A program made the position numbers and the translations under genes. The notes under the pieces were generated by a model. That model was not told the origin of the DNA. It saw only the letters and a program-made list of their open reading frames with translations, and made no database searches. Of a DNA stretch of 36,681 nucleotides, positions 29,707-36,681 are shown piece after piece. The stretch lies in NCBI GenBank assembly GCA_902581695.1, contig CACHOW010000008.1, forward strand, positions 1 through 36,681, read 5' to 3'. This stretch comes from an uncultured Pelagibacteraceae bacterium (GTDB lineage Bacteria > Pseudomonadota > Alphaproteobacteria > Pelagibacterales > Pelagibacteraceae). Every line of letters starts with the position of its first letter. Position 1 is the stretch's first letter.

Positions 29707-30603
29707 TTAATTAAAATATTTTAAAGCTAAGAATACTACAATTGGTATTGTTACAAATGACATCAAAGTTGATACGACAATAGTACTGGCAATACTATCA
29801 ACTATTTTTTTTGGAGAATACATACTACCAACGAGATAATTTAATATAGCACTTGGCATAGCACTTTGTATTAATAATACACCTGCAGCAAATCCTGATA
29901 AATCAAAATTAAAAATTATTATAAAAGCTATTAAAGGCCCTAAAATTACTCGACAAAAAGAAAGGATGATTGAATTTTTTAATGAAAATTTAAATCGTGT
30001 TAAAGCTATGCCTAAGGACATTAGAACTAAAAAAATCGTAGCATAAGTTAATAAAAATGTAGTGTTTTCGAGAAATAATGGGGTTTCAATTTTAAAATAT
30101 AAAAAAATAACTGATATGATGATCGCATATACAGGTGGACTTTTGATAACGACATCCAAAGAAAATTTCTTTTTGGCTAAAAAAACACCCAAGGTAAAAT
30201 GAAATAAAATAATGACTGATGCAATAGCTGATGCAACACCTAGCCCCTGTGTACCATAAGCAAAAAGGCAAATAGGAATGCCCATATTTCCTGTATTCGG
30301 CAAAATTAAAGGTGGTAACTCCATACTCAGATCTTTCTTAAGTAAAAAAAGCAAAATAAGTCCTAGAATAGCAAAACTACCTATCATTACTAAAGCATAA
30401 ATAAAATAATTAACAAAAATGTTTAGTGTGATACCTGTGGTTGTTACTGTATAAAAAATCATTGCAGGAGTACCTATATTTCCAGCAAAATTTGTAATAA
30501 AATTTGTATCAATTTTAGGATTTTTTTTACCCAAGAAGTATCCAACACCAATAACAAAAAAAACAGGAAATATAACTTCGAAAATCTTTATGTAAATTTC
30601 CAT
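29707..30603 (-). CDS. AEC (auxin efflux carrier) family permease
   Basis: 298 aa; FPVFFVIGVGYFLGKK, ILPNTGNMGIPICLFAYGTQGLGVASAI, QSAMPSAILNYLVG. Confidence 0.9.
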   Translation of the reverse strand: MEIYIKIFEVIFPVFFVIGVGYFLGKKNPKIDTNFITNFAGNIGTPAMIFYTVTTTGITLNIFVNYFIYALVMIGSFAILGLILLFLLKKDLSMELPPLILPNTGNMGIPICLFAYGTQGLGVASAIASVIILFHFTLGVFLAKKKFSLDVVIKSPPVYAIIISVIFLYFKIETPLFLENTTFLLTYATIFLVLMSLGIALTRFKFSLKNSIILSFCRVILGPLIAFIIIFNFDLSGFAAGVLLIQSAMPSAILNYLVGSMYSPKKIVDSIASTIVVSTLMSFVTIPIVVFLALKYFN

Positions 30604-32720
30604 TAATTAATATTTTCCCAAAAATATTTTTTTTTTACACCAAATGATTTATTAATTATGAACTCTGCAATATTTGTAGAATTGAAATATTTAAAATATT
30701 TTTTTTGACCATTGTGAGCAATTTTGTTCCTTAAGACATTATCATTGCTATACTTTACAATTTTCTCAGATAAATCATTAACATTCCGATACAATACTAT
30801 CTCATCTTTATTAAAAAAATTTCCAATTTTTGTATTTTCATCAATCATTACCAATAATCCATTACCAATTAATTGAGAAAATCTGTCGCTACTGTAATAT
30901 TTTGCAGGTTTGCCTTGACTTAAATTTAAACCTATTTTGCACTGTGAAATAGCAAGAAGGTAATTATCAGCCCATATGGGTTGAATATTATTCATTCCAT
31001 ACAAATCAAATCTGATATTTGGAGTAATATTAATTAATCGATTTATAAACACTTCTCTTTGATCAAATTTACCTTTTTTTAAAATACCTCTATGCACACC
31101 ATGACTCATAGCGAAAAAAACATCATTATTAAAAAATTTATTTTTATAATTTTCAAGTCTTTCAAAAGATTGATCGACTGGATTTGGCATATAAAAGACT
31201 TTATGTTTTTTGTTAAGTTTAAGAGAGACTGGATCTGTTGTACAAAAACTAGCATCCATTAAATCAATTTTATCAAGAAATCTTTTTTTATTATTTATCC
31301 AATCACTATCCATACGATCAAGAAACCATTGAGCCATTTTTATATTAGGGTAATTTTTTTTTATAAATTCTAAGGTTTCTTTTTTAATCAAATCAGCATG
31401 TCCTAAAACTAGAATATCAGGCACATAATTGGAAATTACCTCTAAGAGTTTTTTATTTAATCTTTTAGAACCATTTAAATCATTTATATTACGATAATAA
31501 CTTACGATATCTCTATCACTAAATTCTAAAACACTATGGTTTAATCTTATAAATCCATTGTTTAATCTTTTACCGGTATTATAAAAAAGCCTACCATTGT
31601 GTCTTTCATTAAAATTAGTTACATGCAATATCTTAATTTTATTTTTAAGTCTGTCTTTATTAATATTAAATAATATTTTTTTTGTGATAACCTCACGATA
31701 ATGGTCTATTTTTTCACTGATTAATTTATCTGTTAAATAAAAATTTTTAATTGATTGTTTTTGTAAAACTTTTAATTTATTTTTATTGATTAATAAATTT
31801 TCTATAGCATCAAATAATGTTCTTGGTTTTAAATTTCTTAAAATAATACCATTTGTTATAGTTTCAGGTAAGCCACCTCTATTAGAAATTATTACAGCAC
31901 ATCCTCTGCTTGCAGCTTCCAAACTAGTTCTTCCAAAAGGTTCTTCCCAACGAGAACAGGCGACGGCTATACTAGTCCTATTAAAAGTTTGTAATACTTT
32001 TTGATGATTTTGAAATCCTAAATTTTTTAAACTTTTATGATTAAAAATTATTTTTTCCCTAGGCTCATCTCCTATAACTAAAGCTTTCCATTTTGGATAT
32101 TTATCTAAAATTTTAATAATAGCATCACCAAATATATCATAGCCTTTAGCTGAATTTAACTTTCCAACAAATGTTATTAGATTTTCTTTTTTGGTTAAAT
32201 CAACCTTTGTTTTATTTGTTGATTGATGAATTACTTCAAGTTTTTTTGATTTATGATAAAAATTTTTTAAATTTTTTAAGAATTGTTTTTTTGACCATTC
32301 ACTATTAAATATGATTTTGGAGCATGTTGTTAATAAACTAACTCTTTCACCAACAGATTTTGATCCAATCATGGTTATAGGATCATTATGAAAATATAGG
32401 ACTAAATTAGTTTTTAATTGAACTAATTGCTGAACATAAATTGGCCTATTATGTATTTCAATAATATCTGGGTTAATATTTTTTTGAATTTCAAGAAATT
32501 TTGAAACATAATCTTTTGATTGACTTCTAAGAATCTTCTTTTTAAGCTCAATATTTACATAGTTTGATGAAAGTTTTTTTTTATAACTTGTTGACCCATA
32601 GATAGTTACATTATTTTTATATTTACTTAATTTATTTGTTGAGGATACAAATATTGATACTGCTCCTGGATATGTTGGAGAATAATTTTCTTTATACGGT
32701 AAAAGAATAGATACTTTCAT
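30603..32720 (-). CDS. Two-domain glycosyltransferase: N-terminal GT4-like plus C-terminal CgeB/GT1-like
   Basis: 705 aa; N-half ITFVGKLNSAKGYDIFGDAI...CSRWEEPFGRTSLEAASRGCAVIISNRGGLPETI; C-half KILHVTNFNERHNGRLFYNTGKRLNNGF...SSDRFSQLIGNGLLVMIDENTKIGNFFNKDEIVLYRNVNDL. Confidence 0.88.
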   Translation of the reverse strand: MKVSILLPYKENYSPTYPGAVSIFVSSTNKLSKYKNNVTIYGSTSYKKKLSSNYVNIELKKKILRSQSKDYVSKFLEIQKNINPDIIEIHNRPIYVQQLVQLKTNLVLYFHNDPITMIGSKSVGERVSLLTTCSKIIFNSEWSKKQFLKNLKNFYHKSKKLEVIHQSTNKTKVDLTKKENLITFVGKLNSAKGYDIFGDAIIKILDKYPKWKALVIGDEPREKIIFNHKSLKNLGFQNHQKVLQTFNRTSIAVACSRWEEPFGRTSLEAASRGCAVIISNRGGLPETITNGIILRNLKPRTLFDAIENLLINKNKLKVLQKQSIKNFYLTDKLISEKIDHYREVITKKILFNINKDRLKNKIKILHVTNFNERHNGRLFYNTGKRLNNGFIRLNHSVLEFSDRDIVSYYRNINDLNGSKRLNKKLLEVISNYVPDILVLGHADLIKKETLEFIKKNYPNIKMAQWFLDRMDSDWINNKKRFLDKIDLMDASFCTTDPVSLKLNKKHKVFYMPNPVDQSFERLENYKNKFFNNDVFFAMSHGVHRGILKKGKFDQREVFINRLINITPNIRFDLYGMNNIQPIWADNYLLAISQCKIGLNLSQGKPAKYYSSDRFSQLIGNGLLVMIDENTKIGNFFNKDEIVLYRNVNDLSEKIVKYSNDNVLRNKIAHNGQKKYFKYFNSTNIAEFIINKSFGVKKKYFWENIN

Positions 32721-32977
32721 TATTTATTAAAAAATTTAGATTTAATTCTATTTCTAAGTTTATAATTATTTTTTAATTTATACTCCTCTTTCATAGCAAT
32801 AGATTTGGTTGGATATTTTTTTGAATGTATAAGTTTCCAATGTTTTCCTTTTGTGAATTTTGCACCTTTTGAGCTATTATGCAATAATACACGTTTCTTA
32901 AGATTATTAGTGTAACCTACATACGAAATGTACCTATTATTTACCCTGGATATAAGCATGTAAACGAAGAATGACAT
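32720..32977 (-). CDS. GIY-YIG nuclease-superfamily protein
   Basis: FFVYMLISRVNNRYISYVGYTNNLKKRVLLHNSSKGAKFTKGKHWKLIHSKKY. Confidence 0.92.
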   Translation of the reverse strand: MSFFVYMLISRVNNRYISYVGYTNNLKKRVLLHNSSKGAKFTKGKHWKLIHSKKYPTKSIAMKEEYKLKNNYKLRNRIKSKFFNK

Positions 32978-32981
32978 ATTG

Positions 32982-33056
32982 TGGCGGTCCCTAGGGGAAT
33001 CGAACCCCTCTTTCGAGGATGAAAACCACGTGTCCTAACCGATAGACGAAGGGACC
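32982..33056 (-). tRNA. tRNA-Glu (anticodon TTC)
   Basis: Reverse complement GGTCCCTTCGTCTATCGGTTAGGACACGTGGTTTTCATCCTCGAAAGAGGGGTTCGATTCCCCTAGGGACCGCCA; anticodon loop TTTTCAT. Confidence 0.95.
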
Positions 33057-33143
33057 AAAGAGCTGTTTTTTATTGTAAAAATAATTATTAATCAAGCTTT
33101 ATTAAACATAATTACAGTATGTTTGTTATCGCTTATTAAACAT

Positions 33144-34085
33144 TTAGATTTTTTCATGTTTTTTAATTATCTTTTTTAAACCTGATGACTTGTGTGTAAT
33201 TAAGGTTTCGGAATAAAACTCATCATTATCAACTTTAATACCTGAGACCAAATTGCCAGATGTTATTCCTGTCGCACAAAATATAGAATCACCAGAAACA
33301 ATTTCTTTTAACTGATATTTTTTATTCAAATCTCTTATACCCATCTTTTTAGCTCTAGCTTTATCTTGATCAGTTTTAAACAAAAATTTTCCTTGAAAAA
33401 AACAATTGAATGCATCCAATGCAGATGCAGCAAGAACACCTTCTGGTCCCCCTCCTTCACCAAGAAAAAGATCTACTCCATATTTTTCATCTGTAACCAA
33501 TAGTGCTCCTGAAACATCTCCATCTGAAATTAATCTTAAATTAACTCCTAAATTCATCAGTTCATCTATGATATCTTTATGTCTTGGTCGATCTAAAATA
33601 CACACTGTTAAATTGTCTGGCTTTTTATTTTTATATTCTGCTAAATTAAAAATATTTTTTTTTAAAGAAAAATCTAAATCTATAATATTACCTTCATTTA
33701 CATTTGCAGAAATTTTGTTCATATAAGTTTCTGGAGCATTAAATAAATTAGATTTTTCAGCAACGGCAATGACTGATAAAGCTCCTGGTAAATTATGGGC
33801 TGCAAAATTTGTTCCCTCTAATGGATCTACAGCAATATCTAGCTCAGGACCATTTTTACTACCCAAATTTTCTCCAATATATAACATTGGTGCCTCATCT
33901 AATTCACCCTCCCCTATAACAATTTTGCCTATCATATCAATTTTGTTTAATTCAGTCCTCATTGCATCAACAGCTGCTTTATCTGCAGCAATTTTATTTT
34001 TTTTTCCTATAAACTGATAAACAGATAATGCAGCTCGACATGATACATTTAAGAATAAATTTTCAAATTTTTTATCTAAGATCAT
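33144..34085 (-). CDS. glpX: Class II fructose-1,6-bisphosphatase
   Basis: KIVIGEGELDEAPMLYIGE, LDIAVDPLEGTNFAAHNLPGALSVIAVA, GEGGGPEGVLAASAL. Confidence 0.95.
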   Translation of the reverse strand: MILDKKFENLFLNVSCRAALSVYQFIGKKNKIAADKAAVDAMRTELNKIDMIGKIVIGEGELDEAPMLYIGENLGSKNGPELDIAVDPLEGTNFAAHNLPGALSVIAVAEKSNLFNAPETYMNKISANVNEGNIIDLDFSLKKNIFNLAEYKNKKPDNLTVCILDRPRHKDIIDELMNLGVNLRLISDGDVSGALLVTDEKYGVDLFLGEGGGPEGVLAASALDAFNCFFQGKFLFKTDQDKARAKKMGIRDLNKKYQLKEIVSGDSIFCATGITSGNLVSGIKVDNDEFYSETLITHKSSGLKKIIKKHEKI

Positions 34086-35077
34086 TAACTGATAGTTTCT
34101 AAAGAGGTATTTTTTTCTAATTTAGCTTCAAATTCTCTTAATCTTTTCCAAACAGAAATTAATTCAACTATAATAGGCCAACTTCTTACCAAATACTGAA
34201 GAGAGGTTTCAACTCTTCCAAATGCTCTAATTATTTGTTGGACAAATCCTAATGTAATAGCTCCAGTGACAATAGTCGGTGCTAAGGCTAAATATGGCAC
34301 AATTACCATTCCCTGTAAATAACTCCACTTCACAGCATTAAAATAAAGATAGTGAAAATACATTTTATAATGAATTTGTCTTACACCACTATAAAGACTT
34401 GTTATTATTTCAGGTTTTGCGCTTTCTTTAAAATCTTCTCCTAATACTAATTCTTTCCTATATGCGGCTTCTTCTTTTTGGATATCATATTCTATTCCTG
34501 GAAGTTTAATTCCAACACTAGCTAATATAACTGTTCCTCCTAACGCAGAAATTATTGCTACCCAAACTAATGCGTGATCAACCTGACCAATCCATGGAAG
34601 AACTGTTATACTTTTAGATAAGCCCCATAATATTGGTGTAAAAGCAATAAGTGTCATTAAGCTTCTTAATAATTCTGCTCCAAGGCCCTCCATGATTCTA
34701 GCAAATTTTAAAGTGTCCTCTTGAACTCTTTGTGATGCACCTTCAATTGATGAAGCAAATTCCCATTTATCATGATAAAAATCAGCCATAGCCGTTCTCC
34801 ACCTAAATGTCCAATGGCTCGTGAAATAGTCACTAAAAATAACTACTAATATATATACCGCTGCAATCTTTGCAAAAGTAAACAAATAAGAAATGAAATC
34901 TTTTTCTGAAACTGAATTAGGTTCTGTTAAAGCCTTTTGAAGAGTGTCGTAAAATTCACCAAACCACTCATTAATTCTTACATCTAATTGAACTTGGTAC
35001 CATGTAGCAAGTAAAATTACTACAGTACCACCTATGCTCCACAAATGCCATTTTTTTTGGGTGAAAAATTTAAACAT
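34085..35077 (-). CDS. SbmA/BacA-like inner-membrane transporter
   Basis: 330 aa; WYQVQLDVRINEWFGEFYDTLQKAL, RWRTAMADFYHDKWEFASSIEGASQRVQEDTLKFARIMEGLG, C-terminal VETSLQYLVRSWPIIVELISVWKRLREFE. Confidence 0.88.
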   Translation of the reverse strand: MFKFFTQKKWHLWSIGGTVVILLATWYQVQLDVRINEWFGEFYDTLQKALTEPNSVSEKDFISYLFTFAKIAAVYILVVIFSDYFTSHWTFRWRTAMADFYHDKWEFASSIEGASQRVQEDTLKFARIMEGLGAELLRSLMTLIAFTPILWGLSKSITVLPWIGQVDHALVWVAIISALGGTVILASVGIKLPGIEYDIQKEEAAYRKELVLGEDFKESAKPEIITSLYSGVRQIHYKMYFHYLYFNAVKWSYLQGMVIVPYLALAPTIVTGAITLGFVQQIIRAFGRVETSLQYLVRSWPIIVELISVWKRLREFEAKLEKNTSLETIS

Positions 35078-35359
35078 TTATTTTAAGAAGTTATCTGCAT
35101 AAGATTTTTTAACAATTTTTCTTCTCTTGGGTTCTTTAATTTCAACATCAATTTTATTTCTTTTTGCATATTCTAAAGCAAGTTCTTTAGATGAAAACTC
35201 TAGATTTAATTCAGAAAGTGTGTCGTCAGAACTCTCCCATCCCATTAATGGATTTGTTGTGGGATCATTAGTCTCAAATTCTAATATCCATTTATAGGAC
35301 TTACCTTGACCTGACTGCATTGGACTTTTATTGGGTATATAAATTTTAGCTTTTCTCAT
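35078..35359 (-). CDS. NDUFS4-like complex I accessory subunit (ETC_C1_NDUFA4 family)
   Basis: AKIYIPNKSPMQSGQGKSYKWILEFETNDPTTNPLMGWESSDDTLSELNLEFSSKELALEYAKRNKIDVEI...YADNFL. Confidence 0.9.
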   Translation of the reverse strand: MRKAKIYIPNKSPMQSGQGKSYKWILEFETNDPTTNPLMGWESSDDTLSELNLEFSSKELALEYAKRNKIDVEIKEPKRRKIVKKSYADNFLK

Positions 35360-35362
35360 AAA

Positions 35363-35387
35363 TGGTCGGAGTGGCAGGATTCGAACC
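35363..35387 (-). other. Orphan 3' tRNA fragment (tRNA-Pro-like T-arm, acceptor strand and CCA)
   Basis: Minus-strand GGTTCGAATCCTGCCACTCCGACCA; no matching 5' half (CGGAGTG) in the adjacent 180 bp. Confidence 0.65.
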
Positions 35388-35547
35388 TATCGAACAAATC
35401 TTACAACCGAGTAGTGTTTATACTAATTCTTCTTGAAATTGAATTGGAAAAATTGACAAATATGCAAGTAAATGAGCATTGATTTTGTTGAAAGAGTTAC
35501 GGTTGGCGACTCTTAAATCCTCTCAAAATCCTCTCGATGGGTATTAT

Positions 35548-36369
35548 TTATTTATAAAGTACAAAATTAACAAAATAATTAAATGAAAATAAAATAAAAC
35601 CACTTACAAGGATAGAAAATATAATATCACTGTGCATTGGGATAGTTTTAGAAAATCTATTATTTTGAATTTTTTGTAAATTTCTCTCTTTCTTGAAAAC
35701 AAAATACGCTCTAATAATAAAAATTATTAGCAAGATATAGATCCAATAAGTAGAAAAATTATTAGATGATAAAATTAGATTATAAAGACCATGTAAACAA
35801 ATAGGAAAAAATAAAGCTAAAAATAAAAAAAGTTTCTTATTTACTTTATCAAAAATAGCTTCGATAAGAAAGAAACCCATAAAAACTCCTGTTAAGGCAT
35901 GTAGTGGAACTGCAGAAAAAGCTCTTATTAAAGCAATATCTTTTGCAAATGTTAAACTCACTTTAGAGCCTGAGATTACATATTCCCAATTTTCATAAAC
36001 TGCAAATCCAATAGATGCTGCTACACTGTAAACAAGAGCATCCATAGGTTCGTTAAATTCATTTAAATACAAACAATAGTAGATTACGATTAAAAACTTA
36101 AGAGTTTCCTCTAAAAATGCAGCTCTTATAAATGACATATAAAAATGATTAGATTCAATTCCAAAGTTTGTTGTTTCTAAATAACCCTCGAAAAAAGGAA
36201 TTAGTATCATTAAAGGAAAGCTGATACCTGCCCCTAATAATAAAGTTATAAAAACAATTCTAGGAGGTTCTGGAAAATAATCTCTTTTATAAATATAAAA
36301 AAAAATAATTATAGCAGGAAGTATAGCGTAAAGAGATAATATTATAGTGTTTTGTTCAGATCCAAACAA
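35548..36369 (-). CDS. PrsW-family intramembrane metalloprotease
   Basis: FLEETLKFLIVIYY (EExxK), RAFSAVPLHALTGVFMGFF, ICLHGLYN conserved His; polytopic. Confidence 0.85.
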   Translation of the reverse strand: MFGSEQNTIILSLYAILPAIIIFFYIYKRDYFPEPPRIVFITLLLGAGISFPLMILIPFFEGYLETTNFGIESNHFYMSFIRAAFLEETLKFLIVIYYCLYLNEFNEPMDALVYSVAASIGFAVYENWEYVISGSKVSLTFAKDIALIRAFSAVPLHALTGVFMGFFLIEAIFDKVNKKLFLFLALFFPICLHGLYNLILSSNNFSTYWIYILLIIFIIRAYFVFKKERNLQKIQNNRFSKTIPMHSDIIFSILVSGFILFSFNYFVNFVLYK

Positions 36370-36378
36370 ATAATATCC

Positions 36379-36681
36379 TTAATCATCTTTTTTTTTAGCT
36401 CTTCTTTTAGGTTTTGAAGCATTGTTTGACTGTTCATTGTCTCCACCTCCAAATAATTTTCCTAAAAAAGCTAAAGGTGCTAACAAAATCCACCAAAATT
36501 TTTTAAGAAGTAATAGAATACCTCCTGCAGCTGCAGCTCCACCACCACTTTTCAAAGCCTTTACTCCTAAAGATGTTGCAACTAATGCACCTATACCTGC
36601 TGCAGCTATTTTATCACCTGATTTATAGTCTTTATAAGTATAACCTTCAGTAAATGAGGTATCTAGACTTGCACTTTTAGC
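36379..36681 (-). CDS. DUF2167-like membrane protein, C-terminal part (5' truncated by window edge)
   Basis: Minus frame ...AKSASLDTSFTEGYTYKDYKSGDKIAAAGIGALVATSLGVKALKSGGGAAAAGGILLLLKKFWWILLAPLAFLGKLFGGGDNEQSNNASKPKRRAKKKDD*, resembling DUF2167 proteins. Confidence 0.7.
   Translation of the reverse strand, partial: AKSASLDTSFTEGYTYKDYKSGDKIAAAGIGALVATSLGVKALKSGGGAAAAGGILLLLKKFWWILLAPLAFLGKLFGGGDNEQSNNASKPKRRAKKKDD

Noticed and set aside
35363-35540. tmRNA-like reading: minus-strand AGTCGCCAACCG resembles the tmRNA resume region, upstream of a tRNA-like CCA end
   Set aside because: The open frame (ANRNSFNKINAHLLAYLSIFPIQFQEELV*) lacks an ALAA/AA-type tag end, the segment is too short for tmRNA pseudoknots, there is no 5' acceptor strand, and it does not match the permuted alphaproteobacterial order (acceptor piece before coding piece).
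1-36681. CRISPR array, IS element or multi-gene defence system
   Set aside because: No regularly spaced repeats, transposase, restriction, toxin-antitoxin or CBASS/retron-type gene sets were recognised; the GIY-YIG and XRE genes are isolated and not enough on their own.

Overview
AT-rich window whose gene content, gene order and compactness look like a SAR11/Pelagibacterales alphaproteobacterial chromosome (inference from content; no database search was run). Most of it is ordinary core metabolism: the Aap general L-amino-acid ABC transporter (aapJQMP), valS-ilvD-ribH-nusB-thiL-hppA, bamE-like / cbp3-like / rpmF / plsX / ihfA / merR / rpmG, ctaA, metY, rplM-rpsI, argC-hom and glpX. There are four intact tRNAs: Arg-TCT, Asn-GTT, Cys-GCA and Glu-TTC. 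The accessory-looking part is about 23.6-32.7 kb. It contains glycosyltransferases, a 2OG-Fe(II) oxygenase, a methyltransferase, a Cre/Xer-type tyrosine recombinase, a short MGMT-type protein, an ORF-poor gap of about 460 bp, a 705-aa double glycosyltransferase and a GIY-YIG protein. The signals I rate highest are: (1) a tandem SAM-II-like plus SAM-V-like riboswitch leader upstream of metY; (2) a 12/12 consensus sigma70 promoter followed at once by a perfect 10-7-10 palindrome directly upstream of the recombinase gene; (3) an orphan 3' tRNA fragment (tRNA-Pro-like, ending in CCA) without a 5' half, possibly an att-site scar. I found no CRISPR array and no clearly new multi-gene defence system.
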